A stretch of DNA of 64,000 nt from Adiantum capillus-veneris (GCA_014529385.2 CM043943.1:156546747-156610746); one strand, 5' to 3'; shown: positions 33,171 to 44,734, counted from the stretch's first letter. The notes: a model not told the origin generated them from the letters alone. Numbers and translations: made by a program.

Positions 33171-35220
33171 CTCAATTTAGACTTGTACTCAGACTTAAAT
33201 GGCTTTGTAGCAAGTGTCGTTGCTCTCTGAAGATCGATGCATCTCACACATGGCTTATTTGGTGTAGATCACCACACATTATTACATCAAGGCCACCGAA
33301 GGGCTCATTCTGCATGTGTTTGGTACATCTTCGTTTGGTGTAGATCACTACACATTATTACATCAAGTCCACCAAAGGGCTCATGCTGCATGTGTTTGGT
33401 ACATCTTCGTTGACTATCTACTAAAGCAAAGGTTCTCAAAACCGATTAAGGAACCATCATCAAAAACAACCAAGCGTAGTTGTTCATAGTGTGTTGACAA
33501 CATGTCTAGCTTTTTTGTTAATAGCAATGTTGGTGCTATTGTCAACAATGGTAAGTGTGGTGTTGAATAAAAAGTGGTGCCCCCTATATTGAGATATTCT
33601 TTTCTTGTGTAATCCATTAGCAAGGCAACAAGGGGATTTTCATGCCTTTGGTAATCTTTAGTATAGTGCCAAAAGAGAACTTGCACTCTTAGCAAAAAAA
33701 AGGGATGCTTTTCGTATGCCAACTCCACCAATCAAGAAAAGGCTCAAAGGCCTATTTGGATGCACGCTCTTGCAAAGCATGATGTCTTTGAAGATTTATT
33801 GTCGGTTCATGTTCAATTTGTAATAAGAAAATGGTATCTTATGTTAGGCATGAAAAATGTTTGTCTTTAAGAGAGGCATCTCATGTGCTATTCACTTGCC
33901 TTGTATATAAAGCCAAACATCATACCTTTCACTAGAGATTAGGTTGCTTGTTGTGCTCGTGGTGCTAGGCGATATAGCAGGGATGTAGTTCGTGTGTCTC
34001 CACATGTACTTCTAGTGAAGCCACTTTGTTGAATTTGGTCATGTTGTTTAACATAGTAAAAGGGTTAGAGTGGAGCACTTCCTCCCACCATTCATGCCCT
34101 TGCAAATTGGAACATTCACTACCAATAAAAAGAAAGAACATCACGCATTGCTCACACTAGTAGTTAATCCTATCCCTTTCTTATTTGTAGTTCACATGTC
34201 TTAGAATATGCGGCTTAGAGTGTTGATGATAGTTCTTGTTTGACAAAGTGAACATGGTTACGAATTTGTCCAACAAATAGTCAGCGATGTTGCTAGAATG
34301 TTGGACACATTTTTGGATGCAATCAAGGTTGAATATGTATGTGCTTTGTTTCTCCAACATTTACAACTAGTATTTTTGCTTGAGCAGCAAAGTGCGATCT
34401 TCTGGGGGTGTTATGTTGACAAAAATGCATTCCCTAGTTGACGTGGAAAGTGGTAAGGACAAAAACATGTAGATTGCTTGTTGGGAACTTATTTGTTGGG
34501 TGTGGAAAATTGCATGCCCTACTTTTTGTAGGTGCTTAATAGTATTAGTGTTGCTATCGGCACCCGATCCTTAATTTTTTTTGTGGCTTTGTCATCCATT
34601 TTGGTTATGTAAAAAGTACAATAAGCAGCTATGCCATGTACATTTGGAACCACTTGAATTTTTGTGTTAGCACCCTATAGCTCAGAAAGCTTCTTGTTGA
34701 AGTTATTTGTATAGATGTCTTGTATACTCCTTCGCATAAAAATAGTTGGTACATATATTGTTCACCTAATGTAAGCAATTTTGGTAATTTCTATAACATG
34801 TAGATTTGCAAGACATTCTTCAATTTTTATACCCATGCAATGCATAATCTCATCCAAGGCTTTTTGAAATTTCTTTCCGAGTATTGGTGGAGGCATAAGA
34901 TGTTGCGGAAATGGATGTAACAACAAACAAGTTGCACATATTGGGGGCCTAGGGAAATTGAACCTACAAATTCCACCTTTTTTCTTGCAAGTCTTCGCGT
35001 GGTAGTGAGTTTTCGCATGACAAAGAGGCTCCTACAATTCTTGTGGCTATGTGTTGATGTGCATGTCGACAAATGCAGTGATTGTATCATTTGTGTCCTT
35101 CTCAAGGGAGGGTGCATCGTCAATCCAAGGCAAACCATGGTCATGTTGGTTGTTGCAATTCTGAAACTCAGTGACAAAAAGTAATCTTGAAGAGGGACAT
35201 AAGCGATGAATGTAGTATAG
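33170..35220 (-). pseudogene. Helitron Rep/helicase relic
   Basis: Read on the minus strand. At 35010-34935 one frame gives HYHAKTCKKKGGICRFNFPR, then PPICAT, the Cys/His signature of the Helitron-like N-terminal domain. Further on: QISSQQAIYMFLSLPLS, then CIFVNITPPEDRTLLLK (about 34480-34350), the SAQEA..LLS.PL..S...VFINT block of Rep-helicases. The PIF1-type helicase shows LRLVVFDDGSLIGFENL (33480-33425) and FGGLDVIMCGDLHQ (near 33300), the DExx and GDxxQ motifs. Helitrons transpose by rolling circle, with Rep nicking and Hel unwinding. Many stops and shifts; the terminal hairpin was not located. Confidence 0.65.
33259..33408. repeat. 75-bp tandem duplication in the helicase relic
   Basis: Two adjacent 75-base units (33259-33333 and 33334-33408) differ at a few bases. 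Each encodes the FGGLDVIMC(G/S)DLHQ motif on the minus strand. 75 bases is 25 codons, so the duplication kept frame. Confidence 0.85.
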
Positions 35221-35445
35221 TGCACAAGTTATTGAATCATATCAAATTAAATGGTGTGTTGGAGTTAGGATTATAGGAATGTACACATAGCTTGGAGATA
35301 GAGAAGAAGCCCAAGGCACATGATATAAGAGTGTATTACTAAATGTGCAAAATACTAGATAAGATAGCCCTACAGTGATGGGAGTACAAAGCATAGGGGG
35401 AAAAAAACCTCCCAGCGAGGGGAAAAAAGTGCCGCGGTGCTTTGT

Positions 35446-36158
35446 AGCACCACTGTCGAAATACCGCACATGTGAATTTGCAGCAACTGACAAGCATGCA
35501 TCATGGACAACAGGATTGTAAGTGCACTCTGCGCTAAAATCCCATTCCTTATCAACATCAGCAACACAGTCTCCTTTCACAGAAGACTCAACAATGGCTG
35601 CATTTGTAGTGGAACCAGCATTTGCAGTGGAACCACCCTCTTTCTTCTTAGTCTCTATGGCCTTCAACTTAGGACATGACTTGATCAAGTGATCATTAGC
35701 TTTACAATAATGGCAACGCATTTTCTTTTTGCCCTTATCACTAGAATTGCCAGACGAAGTGCTGCCAGCAGAAGCAATAGGAACAATCTTTCCACTCGTA
35801 GCAGAACATAAGAAGTGGCTGCATTGCTGTTACCACGCTTTCTTTGAGAAGCAATAAAAGCATGTTCAACTGCACGCTGCCTAGTCCTGCTTTTTCTAGA
35901 AAGTGACTCTTGCAACAGCAATGTGCATAATGCATCAAACTTGACAACTTTAGGATTTCCTTGGGTCCTCAGTCTCCAAGTACTAGCAAAAGTCTGGTAG
36001 GAATCTGGCAAGGCATCAAGAACAGTCTGCACAAGGGAACTGTCTAAAATGACTTCACCTGCAGAAATAAGTTGCTCATTGATATCCTTGACACTAGCAA
36101 GGAAAGTGTCCATATCATCTTCCTCATGCATAATCTTCGACTCCAGCTCTTTACGCAG
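35446..36158 (-). pseudogene. Copia gag C-terminal half with knuckle and protease start
   Basis: Continues the gag from 37995-38396 after the solo LTR. It opens LRKELESKIMHEEDDMDTFL, then LVQTVLDALPDSYQTFAS. After frame changes near 35740-35870 it has the knuckle CHYCKANDHLIKSC and ends VRYFDSGATKH, the copia protease active site. Directly after TKH the sequence becomes LTR. Confidence 0.8.
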
Positions 36159-37989
36159 TGTCATAAAATCTAATATCTAACCAACCCAAATGATTTTCTC
36201 ATATTAAATTGATCACTTAATGTGGGAGAATAAACGGGAACAAGTGTTAAGATATAGATATGTGCTTATAGATCTATCTCAACACGGGGCCAATGGTAAA
36301 GGGGCCCAAAAGGGAGATGGTCTATCAAAGAGCAAGGCTAACCAATGGAGCATAAGACCTTAGGGTTAGCTTCATTGAAGACCTCCAATAAATGTGTGTA
36401 AAAGTCCTTTGACCTTAGGTAAGCTAGGGCTGAGCTTGAGGTGGGAACCCGGCCCAAGCTCGAGGTGCTTGTCCTGCTTGAGGTGCTTGTCGTGCTTGAG
36501 GTGTTTGTCATGCTTGAGGTGCTTGATTAAGATGCTTGAGGTGCTTGACTGGCTCCATGCTTGAGGTGCTTGACTTGCTGCATGATTAAGGTACTTGAGG
36601 TGCCTTGAGACGCTTGCCTGAGATGCTTGTGGGAACACCCCCTAGTTCAAGTGCTTTGTCATGCTTGGTGAGTAAGGTGCTTGATCACCTAAAGTCAAAA
36701 GCATTCCTACAAGAGGGGGGGCGAGCCCTTTTCCTAGGGGCTAGAGAGAGAACACCCACTCACACACACAAGGGAAGCCCCAACTTGAAGAGGCAGCAAG
36801 GACACATGTCAGGTCCCTACCCATGTTACCTTCATGTGTTGCTTGAAGCCTATTGGCTAGGCTTCAAAGGGGTCCAATGATAAATTACTTGAATTATCTA
36901 ATTGATTTTGCATTTATCAAGTCCTCTCTCTCAAAGGGGAAAGGGGGACACTTGTCCCAAGGCTACCCATGTTGCTTGTAATGGCTCTTGCTTGTGATTG
37001 GCTAGGCCTGGGAGGGTCCAATGAGCTTCAAGCATGAGCTACAAGTATGTCTATTGGTACTACGGAGACTGACACCAGTCTTATTTAGCAACTCGTTTCC
37101 CACTAGTGACACACGGCAGATTAATTCTGCCAAGTTGTACTTCATTGCTTCTCCCAAGAATTTCTTAACAGGCGAAACATACAAATTTCGTGTTGCATCG
37201 AGCCGTCTATACAGATTTGATTGAACATTCCTACACTGACCGGGTCGACCCAAGCTAGCTAGGGGCTTGCTTGAGGGGTATACTCACCCACCCACACACT
37301 CACAAGCACTCTCATTGTGTACTATGCAAAGTGCAAGAGCTCCCTCTCCTTCTCCAAGCAAGTAGAGGTTGAGAGCCTACACCAACACTCTTGGCTATGG
37401 AGTGCAAATCCAACCAAGAGCCATGCTTCAATGCTTAAGCTAGACATCTCCTTCTTCTTCATTACTATGCTATTATGTATGCTAGCAACAAGAGTATGAT
37501 AAGTGAGGAACTAGTTCTTTCTCCTATGAAATGTTTCTTCTTCCTCTTCCCTACCCTCATTCCCTGCTAGCTCTCTCCACCTTCGAAGGTGTTTGAGGTC
37601 TTGGAACTGAGGCTTGGGACAATTAAAGCTTTCTTCAAGTTCATGTTATGCTATGATTGTGATGCATGAAGCTTTCCATCTTCATTGCATCACCTAGGTC
37701 ACAAGGAACACAAAGAATGTATTGTAACAAGTCTCTCTTAATGGGAGAAATCATAATACAAATGCCTATTGGAGGGGGGACCGGCTCCACATAAATCCGG
37801 TCCTCAACTGTTGTCATGTTCTCTAAACTCTCTCTCTTGCAAAAGTATTGTCTATGCCAAGTTAACTAATTGCTATGATTATGTTGCTATCTTCAATTAT
37901 GTCTACCCGCTATGCTCACAAAGTTATTTCTCGAAAGTATTCTCATTAATTTCCGCTATTCTCAAGTTGAATAGGCTAATTCCATTACA
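36159..37989 (+). repeat. Solo LTR of the gypsy chromovirus family
   Basis: 1,831 bp from TGTCATAAAATC to CCATTACA. It is flanked by CGCAG (36154-36158) and CGCAA (37990-37994), a 5-bp target duplication with one change. Removing it and one duplicate restores the gag frame (KIALLR into KELESK). Homologous to the LTR at 5551-7142. A solo LTR arises by recombination between the two LTRs of a complete insertion. Contains a minisatellite at 36430-36690. ORFs within it are chance. Confidence 0.9.
36430..36690. repeat. GCTTGAGGTGCTTG minisatellite in the solo LTR
   Basis: About ten variants of a unit of 15-20 bases around GCTTGAGGTGCTTG. Absent from the related LTR at 5551-7142, which explains most of its shorter length. 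Confidence 0.85.
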
Positions 37990-37994
37990 CGCAA

Positions 37995-38396
37995 CAAAGC
38001 AATTTTAGCCTCATTGCGGCTTGCATAAAGACTTGCTAGAATATCCCAAGCCTGTTTTGCAGATTTTGCTGAACGGATGTGAGGAACAATGGTGCGCTTC
38101 ACAGACAACGCAATCAATGCATGAGCTTGCGCATCCTTTACATCCCAACGAGCTTGTTCTACCGTAGGCAAAACAACTCTAACAGCAGCAATCCTTGCAG
38201 CAAGACCTGCAACATCCTCAACATCGCCTACATCCTCAGAACCAGGATGTACATCAATGCCCTGCACAATGTTCCAGACGCCCTTTGACACAAGAACATG
38301 TTGCATCATATAAGCCCACATAGGGTAGTTGTCCCCATCCAACCTGTCCTCAGCAGCAAACATCTTGAACACGTCTGTGTCGTTGTTGTCAGCCAT
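37995..38396 (-). pseudogene. Copia gag N-terminal half
   Basis: The likely start is the ATG at 38394-38396 (MADNNDTDVFKMFAAEDRLD), not the upstream one at 38474, because copia gags begin with a short polar leader before the NYPMWAYMM.. block. It continues GVWNIVQGI, ALSVKRTIVPHIRSAKSAKQ and AWDILASLYASRNEAKIALL. Cut at 37994 by the solo LTR. The reading frame itself has no stop in this half. Confidence 0.8.
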
Positions 38397-38742
38397 GGTA
38401 AATGCTGCACCTGATGTGAAACTGCCCGAAAATAGGAGAAATGGAGCGGGAACAACACGTGCTATATAACACAAACCATAGAAGACTATAAGGACCTGTT
38501 ATGCAGAAAACGGCACTGACAGAAATTCTATACAAAATGACGAAATAGCATGTGCAGTACTGCTTATAGTGGAAACGGAGGCCGAAATTAGCCCAAATCA
38601 AAAATCTGAGCAGACCATGCTCTACGAGCTCTCTGGAAATATTTGTCGACCTGTGAATGCTCGCCAAAGCTCACTGAAATCGGAGAAAGTGAGCAGGAGT
38701 GTACTGGAGCAGCTGGCGACTAAGCTCGGGAGGGTGCAACCT

Positions 38743-38754
38743 GCTCTGATACCA
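38743..38754 (-). other. Primer binding site (initiator tRNA-Met type)
   Basis: GCTCTGATACCA on the plus strand is TGGTATCAGAGC on the minus strand, two bases from the 5' LTR at 38757. Confidence 0.85.
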
Positions 38755-39110
38755 ATTGTTGGAATTAGGGTTGCAGAGAAACGCACACAGCTTGGAGAAG
38801 ATGAAGGAAGCTCAAGGCACACAATAGAGAGTGTATTACTTAGTGTGCAATGGAAAAATTGATAGCCCTAGAGTGATGGGCGTATATACAATGCTCGGGG
38901 GAAAAAACCTCCTAAAGAGGGAAAAAATGCCCTGGCGGTCCTAGTGTGTTCACACACATCACTACCACATGTATATGGTAACATAGATAAGCAGTTCCAA
39001 CTAGAATATAGAGCAGCATGTTGTTTGAGAGCTATCCAATTCTGTAACCATGATAAAACCTAACTATTTACACAAGATACCTCTAGAGGAGAAAGCTTCG
39101 CTCAATGTTC

Positions 39111-39428
39111 CACAAGATTTGAGATGTCCTGGTGAACAACAAGGTATCGAGGCTAGCCTGCATTGAAGTATTCCCATCAAGACTATATTGGCCTTGGTTG
39201 GAATGATTGTTCGACAACTATTAGGGAATCAATACACCATCGACAACCCATACGAGAATCGATGAACACACCACAAGATTTGCGATGTCCTGGTGAACAA
39301 CAAGGTATCGAGGATGGCCTGCGTTGAAATATTCCCATCAAGACTATATTGGCCTTGGTTGATTGTTCGACGACGATTAGGGAATCAATACACCATCGAC
39401 AACCCATACGAGGATCGATGAACACAGC
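39111..39428. repeat. Tandem repeat, period about 161 bp
   Basis: Two units starting CACAAGATTT (39111 and 39272) share GATGTCCTGGTGAACAACAA, CCCATCAAGACTATATTGG and GGGAATCAATACACCATCGA. The first is slightly longer in the middle. No coding signal. Confidence 0.9.
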
Positions 39429-40329
39429 GCAATAAATCCATGTGAGAAAAACTTCACACAAGCCCCACGTGGATAGTATTCGACTCCTATGCATTAATAA
39501 CTTTCTCTCAAAGCAAAAGCATTGCTTCACAGAGGCACGATATCATCCTCATGCATAGGTAACCCTCGAGTCCCATCAAGATTTGGAACACCCAACCCTT
39601 TAAACCTACATTATGAAAGCAAAGTTCACACCCGAGAAAACACTAGGTCATGTGCTCATTGCTTCATAAAAGATGGAACATGTAGGACAACAAGTTGCAA
39701 ACAACGTTAAACGGGCATGCAAGGCATCTAGGGCTGCGCCCTTTCACATCATGTGTCCACTGACCTGGCACTCTTAGATACTACAATCTCTAACCCACAC
39801 ACTCACATAATGTAAACGAAATGACGTGCAAGTTGCAATCAAAAGGTGAGGACACCAAACTGCAAGCAACATGCAAAAGGAGGGCAAAGCATCTAGATTT
39901 GCACCGGTTTGCAGTAAATTGGTGGTGTTCATTGAACTACACACAATCCAAACAATGCAAATGACATGACCGTCAACAAACAGGCAAGGGAATTTGTTTT
40001 TGAGTGACAAGCAAACCATGACCTACAGAATTGTGGAGTCTACGAGCACAATACGTACGTGCAAATCTTGCGAGACACCTAAGAGCAAATTTACTAATGC
40101 AAACACACAATTTGATAGGGCGAAGAAGCATATGAATGATTAAAACTCCAAAAGCCACAAGGCCAAGAAGCAAACCCTACAATTTAGAAGCCACCTCGAA
40201 GAGCTTCATATCGAAGCTCAGATAGGGGGGAGACTATCATCATTGGCAAGGGTATTTCTCGAGGAGCCGTAACCAGAGAAGAACCACCACTATAACCAAA
40301 TGAAAATCACAGATGCAACTTAACGTCCT
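39429..40329. other. No gene seen
   Basis: Unstructured flank upstream of the YGGT gene. Short ORFs lack codon structure or recognisable motifs. Confidence 0.5.
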
Positions 40330-40517
40330 TATAAAGCTTAAGAACCTAGCAGGATCCCTAGCCACGTTATCCACCTAACCAACAAGAAATGGAGCCCAAT
40401 AGCCCTTATTTTTGCCCCTTAGCGAACATAATGCACAAGCGTCGAGTTCGATCACTCGTTGCTTTTGCCACCATTCCTCACTGTGCAGGTAACATCATCA
40501 GCTATACTTCAGAATGC

Positions 40518-40561
<44 letters not shown>

Positions 40562-40947
40562 TCAATTAGAAATGTGTATCGTGCATGGTGGCGGTGCTTG
40601 ACGTGATAAATGGATGCCTGTAGCTAATCGTTTCACCAGTCTTAGTGTTGATTTTGCCAGTGTCTGCTGCATTCGTTACTAACATTTTGAAGAGGGTCGT
40701 CTCCCGTTTGTGGGTGCTTTTTGTTTGCGTGTGCTACGCACCAAGATTTCAAGGAGGATTGTCTGCTGTTTGTGAGTGCTTTTTATGTGATACTATAAAG
40801 TATGTAATCATAGGAATGGCAATTCATACTATTCCGCTCCCTGTTATTGTGATTATGGGTAACTTATCTATCTGAACTTTGATTTCCAGGACAAGGAAAT
40901 CTCAGTTTGACGCTTGCGTGTTTCGAGATTGGATTTAGTGGTGTGTG
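40330..40947 (+). promoter_or_regulatory. Putative 5' flank of the YGGT gene
   Basis: A TATAAAG box at 40330-40336, a (GA)n tract at about 40521-40558, and splice-like signals (GCAG|GTAACATC near 40490, a TTTCCAG near 40890). An upstream exon is possible. Nothing here is proven. Confidence 0.25.
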
Positions 40948-41616
40948 ATGGGGTTTATGTCAGGGACTTGCCCTCGTCATTCCAACCTCGCCACTCACGT
41001 TCCGCTCTCTTATTTCAGATTGTCACCATTAGCATTTTCTGGAGCAGCCAACAAAGTCATCACATTATACAGAAATACATCTTGCAATGGAAACAGAGTT
41101 GCACCTTCGGAGAGTGAACAGATTACTAAGCTCCAAACAACCTCACCTGTTGTAGTACAGGAGCTCGGCTCATCATTCAAAAGGATGTTACTTATTTCAG
41201 CACCAGTGCTGCTCGCCAACTTTGCTGTACCGCCACTCGCAACAGCTCTCGGATTAGATGGTTTATCATCATCTCAAATGATGAAGTTCTTGCCGTTGGC
41301 AGACCTCGATCCAGATCTGGCCACTCTTTTGATACGCGTACTTGGTCCAGTCTTCGCATCCCTCAACTTTCTCTTCATTATCAGAATTGTAATGTCATGG
41401 TATCCCCAACTCCCGGTGGACAAGCTCCCTTACATAATCGCGTTTGCACCAACTGAACCTGTCCTAGAACCCACAAGAAGGCTTGTGCCTCCTGTTGGAG
41501 GGGTGGATATCTCACCTATAATTTGGGTTGCTATCATTAGTTTCCTCAATGAGATCCTCTTGGGACAGCAAGGGCTTCTTGTACTGTTGTCTCAGCAACA
41601 AGGGCAACTTCAGTAA
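40948..41616 (+). CDS. YGGT/YLMG-family membrane protein, probably chloroplast
   Basis: 222 residues from the ATG at 40948 to TAA, with no breaks. The first 60 residues are rich in Ser, Arg, Asn and Thr, as in a transit peptide. About residues 70-100 hold a hydrophobic stretch (RMLLISAPVLLANFAV). The YGGT domain covers about 125-220: LFIIRIVMSWYPQLPVDKLP, then FAPTEPVLEPTRRLVPPVGG, VDISPIIWVAIISFLNEILL and GQQGLL. The two membrane helices flank the conserved P-T-E-P..P.R.L.PP loop. Plant YLMG1 proteins sit in chloroplast membranes and affect nucleoid distribution; bacterial relatives act around cell division. An upstream exon could alter the N-terminus. It is the only clear intact host gene in the window. 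Confidence 0.85.
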   Translation: MGFMSGTCPRHSNLATHVPLSYFRLSPLAFSGAANKVITLYRNTSCNGNRVAPSESEQITKLQTTSPVVVQELGSSFKRMLLISAPVLLANFAVPPLATALGLDGLSSSQMMKFLPLADLDPDLATLLIRVLGPVFASLNFLFIIRIVMSWYPQLPVDKLPYIIAFAPTEPVLEPTRRLVPPVGGVDISPIIWVAIISFLNEILLGQQGLLVLLSQQQGQLQ

Positions 41617-42230
41617 CCATGCTAGGCATTATTTTTCTGTTTTTTTTTGTATTGCACCAACGCAGTTGTCTCACATCACCTTTGATTTGCTTTGTTGTTT
41701 GCAATGGAACTATAACAGCAGGAAGTTGCCACGTTGTTTTGAATGTTTAGAAAGCTAAGCAATGTCACAAGAATATTAATGTATTTAAGAGATGGCCATC
41801 CAAAAGCTTTCTATTGCCTTCAATCCCAGCAGTCCAGCTTCAAGGAAAGAAGCATTCATGAAGGAAGCGTATTTTGACAGTATGTTTTGTCGGAGATTGA
41901 AACTTGATTGTGCATCTACACAGCCACTAAGAATTTTGAAGATCGTCCGGCTTGAAGCAAGCAAGAGCAGTTGCCTAATGCAGGTATTTCTCGCTTGTGA
42001 GCTGCAAGTTTAACGAAACAGTGTTGTTCCATCTTCGTTTTTGCCCATTACTACAGCCTCACTCTCAACTATCTTCTCAAAGTGGAGGTTGAAAAGTAGT
42101 TTGTATTTTATTTATACGTTACAATTTGGTATGCATATCACCATGACGATAGAGTAATGGGGGTGCATTTTTTTTGTAGAAAATCGTTTAAGATTTTTTT
42201 TTTTTTTGCAAGGATTATTTTTGACCAGTA
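41617..42230. other. 3' flank of the YGGT gene, no gene seen
   Basis: Probably 3' UTR for the first 150 bases. A short ORF at 41792-42013 lacks recognisable features. Confidence 0.5.
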
Positions 42231-42234
42231 AGAT

Positions 42235-42565
42235 TAGTTTTCTAGCGGCGTCCTCATGTAGATTGAGGTATGGATATACTTCTTGTGCAAGAGCACAAGC
42301 TATATATGGACAATTATCGTAGATGCGGCAAGTTGTTACGTGGGGATTCTCATACATTTTGGGAAACTGTGACATGCTAGGAGTATTTTATTGGTGATGT
42401 ATGCATTTATGTGGGACCCCGTTGGCGACATTGTGTATGTGACCATGATACATTGGTACATGGTAGAGTGATGTGGATTACTCTAGAGATTGATGACTCT
42501 TTGGTAGGTGTGATTTGTATCTACGCTCCTGTTGCTAAATGGACCGAGTTCTTATTTTTCTAAGT
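42235..42565 (+). pseudogene. LINE endonuclease fragment
   Basis: Two frames read as parts of the apurinic-type endonuclease of plant LINE ORF2: MDILLVQEHKLYMDNYRRCG (about 42268) and, after a shift, HGRVMWITLEIDDSLVGVIC then IYAPVAKWTEF (about 42460-42555). The QEHKL and IYAP lines are family marks. Neither RT nor ORF1 is attached. Small scrap, dead. Confidence 0.5.
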
Positions 42566-42569
42566 AATT

Positions 42570-43089
42570 TCTGTTTATTGAAAATTAGGATATTCAAATT
42601 TATGCACTTGAATTGTAAAAGTTAGGAATTGTAGATCTATTGGAATTGATAAAAGCCATCAAGAACGGACAACTCTGATGTCTCATGATGGGTGACATTA
42701 AGCATCGTAAAGGAGTTGTTTCGTAAGTTCGGTGGGAGAGACCAGGAAATGGGTACTCCCGATGCGTCACACGATGGGTACGAGAGCATTGGATAGGGAT
42801 TATTCCATTGGTCTGGGAGGAAATCCGAACTGGATAGAGGAACACGCGTAAAGATGCTGGCACAAGAATAATGATGGATTCTCAGAATTTTTTTCAAAAA
42901 AACAAGCGGTATATTCTAAGTGCTTTCTGGGAAAGTAGATGCTTTCTTGTGAGGAAATCTATGTCTACATTGTATCTGTGCATGAGGCCTAGGAAGTGTT
43001 GTGTAGCATCCGTTATTAGCTCGTAGATTTTTCTATTGAGTTTGGAAGAGGTTCACATTTTCGTATTAAGTGACCGGTCGTCCACTTAA
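42570..43089. other. No clear gene
   Basis: Possibly more LINE-derived sequence at 42570-42720, without a convincing motif. GATGGGT and TCATGATGGG-like words recur (42680, 42775). Confidence 0.4.
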
Positions 43090-43830
43090 TAAGTGGGCAG
43101 CCTCTTAATAAAAAAAGCAAAGCTTATTAAAAATACCAGCGCTGGTCTCTTACGGTTGAAAACAATGTGCAACGATCACTCTCTCCTTTCTCTAAATCTG
43201 CCGCCAGCCCTCTCTCTCTCTCTCTCTCTCAACCTATTCTGGCCACTGGGGAGAAAACTGCCTATCCCTTCCACTATTCCTGCAGGCCCCAAGGCCTATA
43301 AAAATAGCCAACGCTCGGTCTCTCTAGACACAAAAAATTGCTAGCGCTACTTGAAGGGGACTCTGCCGTCGGGAAGATGCAAGCAAACGCGAGAAGACAA
43401 AGTGCGGAGGTCGTTTTTCCGTACTTGGAGCGACAGGTAAACTTGTGAATACACTTTATGAGTTGTTGTTTTTGTGTTTGTGCTTTTTACAGGTACTCCA
43501 TGTGGAGAAGGACCGAAGAGGCTTCGGCCTACGCTCGGGGATTCTGGGAATGGAATCGGAAAGGGTGTGCAGTTTTTACTCTGAGTTCAAATGGACAAGG
43601 AATTGAGAGCTTGCCTCTCGGAATTTCCCTCACAGGAAGGAAATGACCATCAAGTCTATGAAATAGAACAGAGGGGTTTCTCCGGTTCTTGTGCTTGTAA
43701 AAAGATTCTCCCTAATAAAGATTCTCTTTAAGGGGGGAACCAACACATCTTCTGGTTCCTTGTCTCTTTTGGTTGAAAGTCTATTTATTTTCAGCTTATT
43801 GATTATTCGTGTGCGCTCCCGTTTGTGACA
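43090..43830 (+). repeat. Putative gypsy 5' LTR (family W), start unresolved
   Basis: The end is clear: TTTGTGACA at 43822-43830, then a one-base gap and a degenerate primer site TGATATCAAAGC (43832-43843). TATAAAAATA at 43297-43306 and AATAAA at 43714-43719 fit promoter and poly(A) signals. The TG start was not found, so the left edge is approximate. Confidence 0.5.
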
Positions 43831-43901
43831 GTGATATCAAAGCTCGGTCGCCTCTCTTTTTTTGCGAAGGAGGACAATTCGAAGAATGAACGCGAAGAAC
43901 C

Positions 43902-44650
43902 ATGGCGAGCCACGGGAGGACCGCTGAAGACGAACTTCAGCAAGTACGAGTTCAACTCACTGAATTGCAACAGCTTTTCACGTTGTTGGCTGTCCAGAAC
44001 GTTTTGGACGGATTCAAGAAGCCGCAAGGAATAGATGCTGATGGGCATCAGGAGAATTTTGCTGCTGGTAACGACCCGCAAGAGGAAAACGCAGAAAGAG
44101 GTGCCGAAGCACACAAGGATCCCCGGATCGGAACAAACAAGAGCAAGGGCCTGAAAAAAGAACTTTCTTTGCTTAATGAAAGCAAGGATGTCTCTATGTC
44201 TTCTCCATCATACTCTCTTGATTATATTACTACCACTTCTCACATAGTATCTAAGCCTTCTTCCAAGAAGAGAACGCCTACTACTTCCCTACTAATACTA
44301 AATAGAAGCCCAAATCCAAGAAGGATAATTGCAAGTGTCACCACAAGATGCGGGATGACAAGGATGACAAGTTTGACAGTTACACTGGACGGAGAGACAT
44401 CTCCAAGGTACTATCTTTTATCAGATAGTTTGAAAATTGCTTTTGAATTTTACTGAAAAATCCGAGTTGTGCCATGTTGGGATGTATCTCAAGGAGACAT
44501 CAAGCAACTAGTGGTTAGCCAAGATTCTAGAAGGTACCCAAGCTAGAACGTGGACTCGTTTCAATTCTAAATTTCATGAACAATTCCTTTTGCCTGATTT
44601 TAAGAAGTATATACGGAAGGAATAGGACTGGCTCGCTCAGAAGGGAACAT
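43902..44650 (+). pseudogene. Gypsy gag (family W), truncated
   Basis: Starts MASHGRTAEDELQQVRVQLT with a predicted coiled coil in the first 40 residues. Around 44270-44440 another frame reads DSYTGRRDISKVLSFI, the gypsy gag pattern that precedes the F..F capsid block. Further fragments (KFTTYVDKYWSVL near 44650-44690) match the end of the capsid domain. Frame changes near 44280 and 44450. The element stops at the reversed LTR fragment at 44735. Confidence 0.6.
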
Positions 44651-44734
44651 GAGAAATTCACGACTTATGTTGACAAGTATTGGTCGGTTCTTCATAAAGT
44701 TTTTCGACGAAGAAAAGATGCTAGGCTACCCTGT

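Larger units (their letters stand above)
35257..38945 (-). mobile_element. Gag-only copia-type LTR element, split by a solo LTR
   Basis: Left (3') LTR from 35257 (TGTTGGAGTTAGGATTATAGG) and right (5') LTR from 38757 (TGTTGGAATTAGGGTTGCAG) match over about 190 bases, including CAAGGCACA, GAGTGTATTACT and GGGGGAAAAAA.CCTCC. A primer site GCTCTGATACCA lies at 38743-38754. The interior encodes only copia gag and the first protease residues. RT and integrase are absent. The left LTR joins coding sequence without a polypurine tract, so a deletion probably removed pol and the end of that LTR. A gypsy solo LTR (36159-37989) was inserted into gag later. Confidence 0.75.

Noticed and set aside
41792-42013. 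73-codon ORF after the YGGT gene
   Set aside because: No motif, no neighbour support; probably chance.
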